18,453 bases of DNA from Oscillospiraceae bacterium. Its GTDB lineage: Bacteria > Bacillota > Clostridia > Oscillospirales > Oscillospiraceae. The translations under genes were made by a program, and so were the position numbers. Positions 1 through 8,201 of the stretch are shown here, in pieces (the first letter of the stretch is position 1; each line of letters begins with the position of its first letter). The notes beneath the pieces are model-generated. The model was not told the origin of the DNA. It searched no databases and worked only from the letters and a program-made list of their open reading frames with translations. The DNA lies in NCBI GenBank assembly GCA_029067025.1, contig JAIEFH010000272.1, positions 1-18,453 on the forward strand, given 5' to 3'.

Positions 1-69
1 GTCCAGTTCCGTCGGGACAGCCTGGAAACGGGATACATTGGCTCGGTCCCGCCGCCAGCTTCCAAATGA
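1..69 (+). pseudogene. Upstream reading frame of the surface protein, ending at a probable frameshift
   Basis: Frame 1 from the window edge encodes 22 residues ending in GYIGSVPPPASK and stops at TGA 67-69. The next gene begins in another frame with an ATG at 66 that overlaps this stop. Read together, the two frames give a smooth YcdB/YcdC-type linker (RRDSLETGYIGSVPPPASK, then MKQSAAEPLL). One extra A in the AAA run at 64-66 would restore a single frame. I infer a one-base deletion, either a real mutation or a sequencing/assembly error. A genuine stop-start overlap between two genes is less likely. Confidence 0.5.
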
Positions 70-1652
70 AACAGAGCGCGGCGGAACCCCTGCTCCGGGA
101 TACGCTGTCCCTGCGGCTGGAATACGTCCTCGATGAGGGGGAAAAGACGGCGGTGCTGCGTTACCTGCCCAACGCAATACACAATTTCTATGTGGACGAC
201 GCCTCTGGGAAGCTGGTCGACCTGACCAAGCTGTATGAGGAATTGGGGAGCGACGCTAAACTCAGCATGGCGGACGCGGCCGCGGAGGCCCCTTCCCCCG
301 CCGCCGGCATCGAGAGCAACGGCGGCCTGACCCAGGCGGAGCAGCTGGGCGCGGACAAGCTGAAGGGCACACTGAGCAAAGAGGCCCTGGATCAGAAGGC
401 CAAGGCCATCTCTCAACTGGGCCTGGGCAGCTACACGCTGGCCTCCGTATCCTACCAGGAGGAAGAGCTGGTCAAGGACGCCCCGGTGATTGTCGCCCGG
501 CTTTCCTACGCCAAGCGGGTGGACGAGAGAACTCTGTACCGGTGGGTGACTCTGAACGCCAAGACGGGGGAATTGATCGCGGTCTACAGCTCCAGGGTGT
601 GGGACGAGACCGAAGCCAAAAAGGTGGATGAAAATGCCGCCCGCAAGACGGCGGAGGCCTTCCTCACCGCCCAGCAGAAGGAGCGTTTCGCCCTGTGCGC
701 GGCCTATACCGGCGACCCCGCCAACCAGCGGGAGAACGGCCGCTACGGCGTCTGGAGCTTCCAATATGCCCGGCAGGCAAACGGTTACTCCTTCCCCGCC
801 GACCAGTTTGTCATCGAAATTGATGCCATTGACGGCTCTGTCTCCGCCTACTCTCAGTCCTGGACGGAGGATGTGCGCTTCAACAGCCCTGATGGGATCA
901 TTTCAGCGGAGCAGGCGGTCAACGCCTACTTTAAGACCTTCCAAATCACAAAGGGCTATGTGGCGGTTCCCCAGAAGCTGGACCTCTCCGACCCGGATTA
1001 TGCCCCCCTGGCCGAAATGGGCTACCGTGCTCTGAACAGCCTGAAACTGGGCTGGCAGCTCACCGCGTCGGGCAGCTATGTGACCGGCATTGACGCCAAA
1101 ACCGGCCAGCCGGTCTCCCGGGACAGCGCGGAAAGCAATACTCTGCAATACAGCGACTTGGCGGGATCCCAGGCCAAGAGCGCCGCCGAGAAGCTGGCGG
1201 AGTACGGCATCGGCTATGCGGGGGGAAAGTTCCTCCCCGACAAGAAGCTGACGCAGTTGGACTTGGTGGCCCTGTTGGCCAGCACCCAGGGCCTTCTGAT
1301 CGACCCGGACAATCTGGCCGACGGCGACGCCGACCGGGCCTATCGGACGGCCTACAACATCGGGGCGCTCCAGCGGGCAGATCGTGATGACAGCCGGATT
1401 TTGTCCCGGATCGATGTGATCAAAATCCTGCTGGACGCCGGCGGCTATGGCTCTGTCGCCCAGCTCCAGGGCATCTATCGGACGGACTTTTCTGACCAGG
1501 CGGATATTCCTAAAGGTCTGCTGGGCTATGCCGCGCTGGCCCAGGCACTGAAGGTGGCGCAGGGCGACAGCGCGGGCCGGCTGAACCCCAGCCAGTCCGC
1601 CACCCGCGGGGACGCCGTCGTGATTCTGCTTGCCTTTATGCAAAGGAGCTGA
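66..1652 (+). CDS. YcdB/YcdC-repeat protein with C-terminal S-layer homology region (5' incomplete)
   Basis: This is a 528-residue product, probably the C-terminal part of a longer secreted surface protein. Residues 1-360 hold repeated PepSY-like YcdB/YcdC units. Each has a strand-turn pattern such as LNAKTGELIAVYSS, IDAIDGSVSAYSQSW and IDAKTGQPV. Residues about 365-528 are SLH-like and end in a repeat typical of S-layer anchoring (ATRGDAVVILLAFMQ). SLH regions normally bind secondary cell-wall polymers, so the protein probably sits on the outer face of the wall. The function of the YcdB/YcdC units is unknown. There is no signal peptide at this ATG and no Shine-Dalgarno site before it, so this is not the native start. 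Translation should begin upstream of the window in frame 1 (see 1-69). It ends 37 bases before a hairpin terminator shared with the convergent pyr operon. Confidence 0.8.
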   Translation: MKQSAAEPLLRDTLSLRLEYVLDEGEKTAVLRYLPNAIHNFYVDDASGKLVDLTKLYEELGSDAKLSMADAAAEAPSPAAGIESNGGLTQAEQLGADKLKGTLSKEALDQKAKAISQLGLGSYTLASVSYQEEELVKDAPVIVARLSYAKRVDERTLYRWVTLNAKTGELIAVYSSRVWDETEAKKVDENAARKTAEAFLTAQQKERFALCAAYTGDPANQRENGRYGVWSFQYARQANGYSFPADQFVIEIDAIDGSVSAYSQSWTEDVRFNSPDGIISAEQAVNAYFKTFQITKGYVAVPQKLDLSDPDYAPLAEMGYRALNSLKLGWQLTASGSYVTGIDAKTGQPVSRDSAESNTLQYSDLAGSQAKSAAEKLAEYGIGYAGGKFLPDKKLTQLDLVALLASTQGLLIDPDNLADGDADRAYRTAYNIGALQRADRDDSRILSRIDVIKILLDAGGYGSVAQLQGIYRTDFSDQADIPKGLLGYAALAQALKVAQGDSAGRLNPSQSATRGDAVVILLAFMQRS

Positions 1653-1689
1653 TTGTGATCCAAACCTGACCTATTTTGAAAAAATTTCA

Positions 1690-1720
1690 GGGAGCGCCGA
1701 GCTTTTTGCCCGGCGCTCCC
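1690..1720 (-). terminator. Terminator of the pyr operon, possibly bidirectional
   Basis: A perfect 10-bp stem (GGGAGCGCCG at 1690-1699 with CGGCGCTCCC at 1711-1720) has an 11-base loop. On the - strand it is followed by a T-rich run (complement of the A-run around 1678-1684), the form of an intrinsic terminator. It lies 59 bases past the pyrB stop. On the + strand the tail is only TGCGTTTG, so termination of the surface-protein gene would be weaker. Confidence 0.75.
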
Positions 1721-1779
1721 TGCGTTTGTCCCAAATATTTTCCTGCATCTTGTTCCGGGGGCGGATGTTATTCCTTCGC

Positions 1780-2871
1780 TCATTCAGCCTTGCTCTCGCA
1801 GTAGAAGCAGCGGCACTCCCCATTCCCCGAATTTCGCAGGAAGATCTGCTTCAGCCCCTGCTCGATAGTGGTGATGCAGTGGGGATTTTTGCACACCGCC
1901 CCCGGAAGCTGGTTCATCGGATAGGCGGGATGGCCCTTGTCCGGGGAAACGGGAGCCTCCCCCCGCTCCCGCAGCAGCTTCAGGATGAGGGCCATGCGGA
2001 TATACCGCCCGTAGAATGCCTGGCGGAAATAGCAGGCCCTGGGATCCTCGTCCACCTGGGGGTCGATCTCGTTCACACGGGGCAAGGGGTGCATGACGAT
2101 CATCCTCTCACTGGCTCCCCGGAGCTTGTCCGGGTCAAGGATGTAACTGTCCTTCAGCCGCTGGTATTCCTCCTCGCTGGCAAACCGCTCCCGCTGGACG
2201 CGGGTCATATAGAGGATGTCAAGCTCTCCCATATGCTCCTCCAGGGACTGGCACTCCAGATAGGGAACGCCTTTCCTGTCCAGTTCCTCCAGCATGACGG
2301 AGGGCACCGCCAGCTCCTTGGGGGAGATAAGGATGAACCGAACCCCCTTGTACCGGGACATGGCCTCCATGAGGGAGTGCACCGTCCGGCCAAATTTCAA
2401 ATCGCCGCACACCCCGATGGTCAGGCCGTCAAAACGGCCCATCTCCCGGCGGATGGTCAAAAGGTCGGCGAGGGTTTGGGTCGGGTGGTGGTGTCCCCCG
2501 TCCCCGGCGTTGATGATTGGCACACGGGTATGCTGGGCGGCCACCAGGGGCGCCCCCTCCTTGGGATGGCGCATGGCAATGATGTCGGCGTAGCCGCTCA
2601 CGATGGCGATGGTGTCCGCCACACTCTCCCCCTTCTGGGTGGAGCTGGAGGCGGCGTCATGGAAGCCCAGCACCCGGCCCCCCAATCCCAGCATAGCCGA
2701 CTCAAAGCTGAGCCGGGTGCGGGTGGACGGCTCGAAAAAGAGGGCGGCCAAAATTTTGTTGCGGCAGGCGTCCTGGTACTTGTCCGGGTGATCCAGAATG
2801 TCCTCGGCGGTGGTGAGAAGCTCATCGATCTCCTCCACCGTGAGATCCAGAATGCTCAGCAGATGACGCAT
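1780..2871 (-). CDS. pyrB: Aspartate carbamoyltransferase catalytic chain with C-terminal PyrI-like zinc ribbon
   Basis: The enzyme joins carbamoyl phosphate and L-aspartate to form N-carbamoyl-L-aspartate, the committed step of pyrimidine synthesis. Visible motifs are FEPSTRTRLSFE (carbamoyl-phosphate loop), HPTQTLADL, MHPLPRVNEI and the C-terminal helix QAFYGRYIRMALIL. The core ends near residue 305, as in trimeric PyrB. A tail of about 55 residues follows with C327-KNPH-C332-I and C353/C355-FY-C358. This matches the C-x4-C...C-x2-C zinc site of the E. coli regulatory chain PyrI (CPNSNCI...CKYC), but the PyrI nucleotide-binding domain is absent. I chose ATG 2871 because it has AGGAGAGG just upstream and gives 363 residues; an ATG at 2907 would run into pyrF. 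It lies 11 bases after the pyrF stop and is the last gene of the operon. Confidence 0.95.
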   Translation of the reverse strand: MRHLLSILDLTVEEIDELLTTAEDILDHPDKYQDACRNKILAALFFEPSTRTRLSFESAMLGLGGRVLGFHDAASSSTQKGESVADTIAIVSGYADIIAMRHPKEGAPLVAAQHTRVPIINAGDGGHHHPTQTLADLLTIRREMGRFDGLTIGVCGDLKFGRTVHSLMEAMSRYKGVRFILISPKELAVPSVMLEELDRKGVPYLECQSLEEHMGELDILYMTRVQRERFASEEEYQRLKDSYILDPDKLRGASERMIVMHPLPRVNEIDPQVDEDPRACYFRQAFYGRYIRMALILKLLRERGEAPVSPDKGHPAYPMNQLPGAVCKNPHCITTIEQGLKQIFLRNSGNGECRCFYCESKAE

Positions 2872-2882
2872 TTCCCCTCTCC

Positions 2883-3587
2883 TCAATCCACGAACTCGGC
2901 CACACACCGGCGGTAGGCAGCCACTGGATCCGCCGCCGCCGTAATGGGACGGCCCACCACAATGTAGTCAGAGCCGATCTCTTTGGCCTGAGCGGGGGTC
3001 ATCACCCGCTTCTGGTCGCCAACGTCGCCGTCGGCGAAGCGAACCCCTGGCGTCACCGTCAGGAAATCCTGGCCGCAGGCAGCCTTCACCTCTCCGGCCT
3101 CCCTGGGGGAGCAAACCACCCCGTCCAGCCCCGCCAGCTTGGCGCGCTGGGCGTAGTGGCGTACCACCCGGTCGATGGGCTCATGGATGAGGAGATCCTC
3201 CTCCATGCTCTGCTGGTCGGTGGAGGTGAGCTGAGTCACCGCGATCAGCAGGGGCCGGGTTCCGTCAGGCCGGGTCAGGCCCTCCACCGCCGCCTTCATC
3301 ATGGCCACCGTCCCCGCCGCGTGGAGGTTGCACAGATCCACGTCCAGGTTGGACAGCACCCGCATGGCCTTCATCACCGTATTGGGGATGTCGTGGAGCT
3401 TCAGATCCAGGAATATCTGATGACCCCGCCTCTTGAGCTCCCGCACGATCTCCGGCCCTTCGGCGTAGTAAAGCTCCATTCCGATCTTCACGAAGGGCTT
3501 GCGCTCCTCCTTCTCAAACCGATCCAGGAAGCTGAGGGCCTCCCGCCCGCTGGCAAAATCGCAGGCGATAATCACGTCTTTACCCAT
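2883..3587 (-). CDS. pyrF: Orotidine-5'-phosphate decarboxylase
   Basis: It decarboxylates OMP to UMP, the last de novo pyrimidine step, in the cytoplasm. The 234-residue length is normal for the short bacterial type. Visible features are IACDF at the N-terminus, VKIGMELYYAEG, the catalytic motif FLDLKLHDIPNTV (the D-x-K-x2-D group), the strand LLIAVTQLTS, VTPGVRF and the phosphate-binding end SDYIVVGRPI. The start at 3587 is chosen over the ATG at 3629 because GGAGGTG lies 6 bases before it and the protein then starts directly at the first beta strand. It is the third gene of the pyr operon, 83 bases after carB, with a possible 25-codon ORF in that gap overlapping its start. Confidence 0.96.
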   Translation of the reverse strand: MGKDVIIACDFASGREALSFLDRFEKEERKPFVKIGMELYYAEGPEIVRELKRRGHQIFLDLKLHDIPNTVMKAMRVLSNLDVDLCNLHAAGTVAMMKAAVEGLTRPDGTRPLLIAVTQLTSTDQQSMEEDLLIHEPIDRVVRHYAQRAKLAGLDGVVCSPREAGEVKAACGQDFLTVTPGVRFADGDVGDQKRVMTPAQAKEIGSDYIVVGRPITAAADPVAAYRRCVAEFVD

Positions 3588-3657
3588 GGTGCGCACCTCC
3601 AAAAATATCTTTCCGTTCTTGAGTTCCATACTTAATGGGAAAAAGCACCTGTCCCAT
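3580..3657 (-). CDS. Possible 25-codon ORF overlapping the pyrF start
   Basis: ATG 3657 is preceded by AAAAGGAGA at ideal spacing. It opens a 25-codon frame (begins MGQVLFPIKYG, ends GGAHHG) whose TAA overlaps codons 2-3 of pyrF. It fills nearly all of the carB-pyrF gap. The ribosome site is as good as that of pyrF, so translation is plausible and could couple pyrF to carB. I know no family for the peptide. It could also be a chance frame or remnant. Confidence 0.35.
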   Translation of the reverse strand: MGQVLFPIKYGTQERKDIFGGAHHG

Positions 3658-3670
3658 GGAGCGTCTCCTT

Positions 3671-6600
3671 TTACTCGCCGTCAATGGTGGAAATCTCCAT
3701 GGTGATCTCCTCCAGCACGTCCAGCAGCGTCTTGACCGTATCCAGGGAGGTGAAGAGGTTCACGCTGTACTCGGTGGCCGCGAGACGGATCCTCTGCCCG
3801 TCCCGCTCGGTGTCGGTCCGGCCCACGCCGCTGGTGTTGATGATGTAGGCCAGATGTCCCTGCCGGATGGCCTGGAGGACCTCGTCGCTGCCCTCGCTGA
3901 GCTTTCGGAGGATGTGGGTGCGGATGCCGTTGTTTTTGAGGAACTCGCCGGTGCCGCGGGTGGCCTGGATGTTGAAGCCCAGGTGGTAGAACCGGCGGAC
4001 GAGGGGCAGAACCTCCTCTTTGTCCTCATCGGCCACAGTGACAAAGACCGTGCCGTAGTTCTGCAGCTTCATGCCCGAGGCCTGGAGGGCCTTATAGAGG
4101 GCGCGGTTGAGCTTGTTGTCATAGCCAATGGCCTCGCCGGTGGACTTCATCTCCGGGGAGAGGTAGGCGTCCAGGCCCCGGATCTTGTTGAAGGAGAAAA
4201 CGGGCACCTTCACGTACCGGCGCTTCTTCTCCGTGGGATAGATGTCGAAAATACCCTGCTCCTTCAGGCTCTTGCCCAGAATGACCTCGGTGGCGATGTC
4301 GGCCAGGCTCCAGCCGGTGGCCTTGGAGAGGAAGGGCACCGTCCGGGAGGAGCGGGGGTTTACCTCGATGATATACACCCGATCCTGCTTGTCCACAATG
4401 AACTGGATGTTGAACAGGCCCACGATGCCCAGGCCGAAGCCCAGCTTTTTGGCATACTGGAGGATGATCCCCTTCACCTTGTCCGAGATGCTGAAGGGCG
4501 GGTAGACGCTGATGGAGTCGCCGGAGTGGATGCCGGTGCGCTCCACCAGCTCCATAATGCCGGGGACGAACACATCCCGGCCGTCACAGATGGCGTCCAC
4601 CTCCACCTCCTTGCCCACGATGTACTTGTCCACCAGCACGGGCTTGTCCTCGTCGATCTCCACGGCGGTCTTCAGGTAATGGCGAAGCTGCTCCTCGCCT
4701 CCCACGATCTGCATCGCCCGGCCGCCCAGCACAAAGGAGGGCCGCACCAGCACCGGGTAGCCGATCTCGCCCGCCGCCTTGACCCCGTCCTCAATGGCAG
4801 TGACCGCCCGGCCCTGGGGCTGGGGGATATTCAGCTCCAGCAGGATCTTCTCAAAGGCGTCCCGGTTTTCGGCCCGCTCGATGGCGGCGCAGTCGGTGCC
4901 GATGATCTTGGCCCCCCGCTTCATCAGCGGCTCGGCCAGATTGATGGCGGTCTGGCCGCCCAGCGAGGCGATGACCCCCATAGGCTTCTCCAGGGCGATG
5001 ATGTTCATCACGTCCTCCGGGGTCAGCGGCTCAAAGTAGAGCTTGTCCGCCGTGGTGTAGTCAGTGGACACCGTCTCGGGGTTGTTGTTGATGATGATGG
5101 CCTCATACCCCGCCTTTTTGATGGTCTGGACGGCGTGGACGGTGGAGTAGTCGAACTCCACCCCCTGGCCGATGCGGATGGGGCCCGCGCCCAGCACCAC
5201 GATCTTCTTCCGCTGGGACACTGGGCTTTGGTTCTCCCCGGTATAGGTGGAGTAGAAGTAGGGGATGTAGGCCCCCGTGTGGCAGGTATCCACCATGCGG
5301 TAGATCGGCAGGATGCCCTCCGCGTTCCTGCGCTCGTATACCTCCAGCTCCGGGACACCCCAGAGCTTGGCGATATACTGGTCCCCAAAGCCCATGGCCT
5401 TGGCCTTTCGGAGGGTGTCGCTGCTTCTGTCGGAGCGGATCACCGACTCAAAGTCCACAATCTTTTTGATGGACTCCAGGAAGAAGGGGGTGATCATGGT
5501 CACCTCATAGAGCTTTTCCACGCTCTCCCCCAGCCGGAGGAGCTGGGCGATGGCGTAGATGTTGTCGTCCCGGAACTGAGAGATGTGATCCAGCAGCTCC
5601 TCGCGGCTCATGGTGTCGAACTTGGGCAGCCACAGGTGGCAGGCGCCGATCTCCAGCGAGCGCACCGACTTGAGAACGCACTCCTCCAGGGTGGAGCCGA
5701 TGCCCATGACCTCTCCGGTGGCTTTCATCTGGGTCCCCAGGATATTGGAGGCGGCGGCGAACTTGTCGAAGGGGAAGCGGGGGAACTTGGCCACCACATA
5801 GTCCAGGCTGGGCTCAAAGGCGGCGGTGGTGTTGGCGATGGCGATCTCGTCGAGGGCCATGCCCACGGCCACCTTGGCGGTGACCCGCGCGATGGGGTAG
5901 CCGCTGGCCTTGGAGGCCAGCGCGGACGACCGGGACACCCGGGGGTTCACCTCGATGAGGAAATACTCCGAGGAGTTGGGATTCAGGGCAAACTGGACGT
6001 TGCAGCCCCCCTCGATCTTCAGCTCCCGGATGATCTTGATGGCGCTGTCGTTGAGCATCTTCAGGTCGTGGTCGTTCAGGGTCATAATGGGGGCCACCAC
6101 GATGGAGTCCCCGGTGTGAACCCCCACCGGGTCCACGTTCTCCATGCCGCAGATGGTGATGGCGTGGTCGCTGGAATCCCGCATGACCTCGAACTCGATC
6201 TCCTTATAGCCCTTGACGCTCTTCTCCACCAGCACCTGGTGCACCGGGGAGAGGTTGAAGGCGTTGGTGCCCACCTCTATCAGCTCCGCCTCGTTATAGG
6301 CGAAGCCGCCGCCGGTGCCGCCCAGGGTGAAGGCGGGCCGGAGAACCACCGGGTAGCCGATCCGACCAGCCGCCTCCCTGGCCTCCTCCAGCGAGTAGGT
6401 GATCTCCGAGGGGATGACCGGCTCTCCGATGGACTGGCACAGCTCCTTGAACAGTTCCCGGTCCTCGGCCCGCTCGATGCTCCGGCTGTCAGTGCCCAGC
6501 AGCTCCACCTTGCACTCCCGGAGAATCCCCTTCTTCTCCAACTGCATGGCGAGGTTCAGCCCTGTCTGGCCGCCGATGCCGGGAACAATGGCGTCGGGCC

Positions 6601-6844
6601 GCTCGTGGCGGATGATCTTGGCCACGTATTCCAAGGTCAGCGGCTCCATATACACCTTGTCGGCGATGGTGGTGTCGGTCATGATGGTGGCCGGGTTGGA
6701 GTTGGCCAGCACCACCTCGTAACCCTCCTCCTTCAGGGCCAGGCAGGCCTGGGTCCCCGCGTAGTCAAACTCGGCGGCCTGGCCGATGACGATGGGGCCG
6801 GAACCGATGATCAGGATCTTTTTGATGTCCGTTCTCTTTGCCAT
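3671..6844 (-). CDS. carB: Carbamoyl-phosphate synthase large subunit
   Basis: The large subunit makes carbamoyl phosphate from bicarbonate, ammonia and two ATP. The ammonia is normally channelled from glutamine by CarA. The protein has 1057 residues, the usual size. It has two homologous halves, each with a pre-ATP-grasp and an ATP-grasp domain: KKILIIGSGPIVIGQAAEFD, GGQTGLNLA and LGGTGGGFA in the first, KKIVVLGAGPIRIGQGVEFD, GGQTAINLA and LGGRAMQIV in the second. Metal/ATP motifs IEVNPRVSRSSAL and IEVNPRSSRTVPF follow. Residues from about 930 form an MGS-like allosteric domain (FVTVADEDKEEV, GTGEFLKNNGI), where UMP normally inhibits. The start at 6844 has GGAGGAATC upstream. It is the second operon gene, 37 bases after pyrC. 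No carA is adjacent, so the glutaminase subunit must be encoded elsewhere. Confidence 0.97.
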   Translation of the reverse strand: MAKRTDIKKILIIGSGPIVIGQAAEFDYAGTQACLALKEEGYEVVLANSNPATIMTDTTIADKVYMEPLTLEYVAKIIRHERPDAIVPGIGGQTGLNLAMQLEKKGILRECKVELLGTDSRSIERAEDRELFKELCQSIGEPVIPSEITYSLEEAREAAGRIGYPVVLRPAFTLGGTGGGFAYNEAELIEVGTNAFNLSPVHQVLVEKSVKGYKEIEFEVMRDSSDHAITICGMENVDPVGVHTGDSIVVAPIMTLNDHDLKMLNDSAIKIIRELKIEGGCNVQFALNPNSSEYFLIEVNPRVSRSSALASKASGYPIARVTAKVAVGMALDEIAIANTTAAFEPSLDYVVAKFPRFPFDKFAAASNILGTQMKATGEVMGIGSTLEECVLKSVRSLEIGACHLWLPKFDTMSREELLDHISQFRDDNIYAIAQLLRLGESVEKLYEVTMITPFFLESIKKIVDFESVIRSDRSSDTLRKAKAMGFGDQYIAKLWGVPELEVYERRNAEGILPIYRMVDTCHTGAYIPYFYSTYTGENQSPVSQRKKIVVLGAGPIRIGQGVEFDYSTVHAVQTIKKAGYEAIIINNNPETVSTDYTTADKLYFEPLTPEDVMNIIALEKPMGVIASLGGQTAINLAEPLMKRGAKIIGTDCAAIERAENRDAFEKILLELNIPQPQGRAVTAIEDGVKAAGEIGYPVLVRPSFVLGGRAMQIVGGEEQLRHYLKTAVEIDEDKPVLVDKYIVGKEVEVDAICDGRDVFVPGIMELVERTGIHSGDSISVYPPFSISDKVKGIILQYAKKLGFGLGIVGLFNIQFIVDKQDRVYIIEVNPRSSRTVPFLSKATGWSLADIATEVILGKSLKEQGIFDIYPTEKKRRYVKVPVFSFNKIRGLDAYLSPEMKSTGEAIGYDNKLNRALYKALQASGMKLQNYGTVFVTVADEDKEEVLPLVRRFYHLGFNIQATRGTGEFLKNNGIRTHILRKLSEGSDEVLQAIRQGHLAYIINTSGVGRTDTERDGQRIRLAATEYSVNLFTSLDTVKTLLDVLEEITMEISTIDGE

Positions 6845-6881
6845 ACTTGATTCCTCCATTTTCTTGATTCAGGCAGGGGTT

Positions 6882-8102
6882 TTATGCCCGCCGGAAATCC
6901 GTTTCGTTCCAGTGGGTCAGCACCCACCGGCCATAGACCTCCGCCCCGGCGAAGGGCGTGCTGCGGCCCTTGCTGGTAAACTCCCCGGGGTCGATGACAT
7001 AGGGCGTTTCCACCTCAAAGACGGTGTAGCCGGGATCACCCTCCAGGCCGAACCGCCGCCGGGGGTTGTCCGAGAGAAGCTGCCCCAGCCGCTCCACCGT
7101 CAGGATACCGGGCTTCACCAGGTGGGTGTAGAGTACCGGGAAGGCGGTCTCCAGCCCCACAACGCCCATGAGGCTCTTTTCCAGCCCCCCGGATTTTTCC
7201 TCCGCTGAGTGGGGGGCGTGGTCGGTGGCGATCATGTCGATGGTACCGTCCAGAAGCCCGGCGATCAGAGCCTCCCGATCCTCCCGGCCCCGGAGGGGCG
7301 GGTTCATCTTGAACCGGCCTTCCTCCTGCAGATCCTCGTCGCAGAGGATCAGGTAGTGGGGGCCCGTCTCGCAGGTCACATCCACCCCCGCCGCCTTGGC
7401 CTTCCGGATCAGCTCCACGCTCTCCTTGGTGGAGATGTGGCAGACGTGGTATTTGCAGCCCGTCTCCGCCGCCAGCTTCAGATCCCGTTCGATCTGCCGG
7501 TATTCGCTCTCGCTGGAGATGCCCCGGTGGCCGTGAACCCTGGCGTATACGCCGTCGTGGATATAGCCGCCATTCAAAAGACTGTTGTCCTCGCAGTGGG
7601 CGGCCACGATTTTCCCCAGCGCCCTGGCTCGGGTCATGGCCTGGCGCATCATCTCCTCACTCTGCACTCCCCTGCCGTCGTCGGAGAAGGCGCAGACCTG
7701 GGAGGCCAGACCCTCCATGTCGGCCAGCTCCTCCCCCCGCTCCCCCCGGGTGATGGCCCCATAGGGGTACACCGGGATGACCGCCTCTGCCCGGATGGCG
7801 TCCAACTGGGGCCGGAGCGTCTCCGGGCTGTCGGGCACCGGGTTCAGGTTGGGCATGGTGCATACGGCGGTGTAGCCGCCCTGAACCGCCGCCCGGCTTC
7901 CCGTCCCCATGGTCTCCTTATAAAAATACCCCGGCTGTCTGAAATGTACGTGTACATCACAGAAGCCGGGGAAAACTAAATAAGGGCCAAAGGAAACGGG
8001 GACACGGCCACCGCCAGTCAGGAACTGGTCGATAGCTTCCTTACAACTGTCGTCTCGATGCTTCTCACTCATGAAACGCAAAGCGAACCCCTCTCTTTCC
8101 AT
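6882..8102 (-). CDS. pyrC: Dihydroorotase
   Basis: It cyclises N-carbamoyl-L-aspartate to L-dihydroorotate using a zinc centre. This is a class I, amidohydrolase-type enzyme of 406 residues. Metal and substrate motifs are H51-V-H53-F-R (usual family text HVHxREPG, here FRQPG), SDDG at 140-143 (the Asp used as a metal bridge in Bacillus-type enzymes), HCED with H169, CHIST with H222 and ATDHAPH with D294 and H298. The N-terminal part is unusual. The amidohydrolase beta-sandwich segment (typically KNGxVIDP...) is not recognisable in the first 40 residues, although PGFCDVHVHF follows normally. ATG 8102 is used because it extends the frame and follows the promoter by about 25 bases; a later ATG at 8072 is possible. 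It is the first gene of the pyr operon. Confidence 0.94.
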   Translation of the reverse strand: MEREGFALRFMSEKHRDDSCKEAIDQFLTGGGRVPVSFGPYLVFPGFCDVHVHFRQPGYFYKETMGTGSRAAVQGGYTAVCTMPNLNPVPDSPETLRPQLDAIRAEAVIPVYPYGAITRGERGEELADMEGLASQVCAFSDDGRGVQSEEMMRQAMTRARALGKIVAAHCEDNSLLNGGYIHDGVYARVHGHRGISSESEYRQIERDLKLAAETGCKYHVCHISTKESVELIRKAKAAGVDVTCETGPHYLILCDEDLQEEGRFKMNPPLRGREDREALIAGLLDGTIDMIATDHAPHSAEEKSGGLEKSLMGVVGLETAFPVLYTHLVKPGILTVERLGQLLSDNPRRRFGLEGDPGYTVFEVETPYVIDPGEFTSKGRSTPFAGAEVYGRWVLTHWNETDFRRA

Positions 8103-8133
8103 AAAAAGGCCCTCTCAGAGCCCAACCTTTGAT

Positions 8134-8162
8134 AAAATATCACGGAGCCGGGGCTCTGTCAA
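8134..8162 (-). promoter_or_regulatory. Promoter of the pyr operon, with an inverted repeat in its spacer
   Basis: On the - strand TTGACA (8162-8157) and TATTTT (8139-8134) are 17 bases apart, and TG one base before the -10 gives an extended -10. The expected start near 8127 leaves only about 25 bases of leader before pyrC. That is too short for a PyrR-type attenuator, so control would act on initiation. The spacer contains an inverted repeat, GAGCC-gg-GGCTC (8145-8156), which could be an operator; this is inference. Confidence 0.7.
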
Positions 8163-8201
8163 GAGGGAAAATCAATTTTATTTTCTTCCCCCGTCTCAGG
8201 C

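Noticed and set aside
1630..2916. A 428-residue + strand open frame opposite pyrB
   Set aside because: It is an antisense shadow of pyrB without a ribosome site and would cross the 1690-1720 terminator.
3635..6850. A 1071-residue + strand open frame opposite carB
   Set aside because: It is the exact antisense shadow of carB, kept open by GC-rich codon bias. Its His/Gly/Leu/Asp-rich translation has no domain pattern, and carB is beyond doubt.
8103..8127. Small stem followed by TTTTT just before pyrC, as a possible attenuator
   Set aside because: The stem is only about 3 bp with mismatches and the T-run abuts the start codon. It is not a credible terminator or PyrR site.
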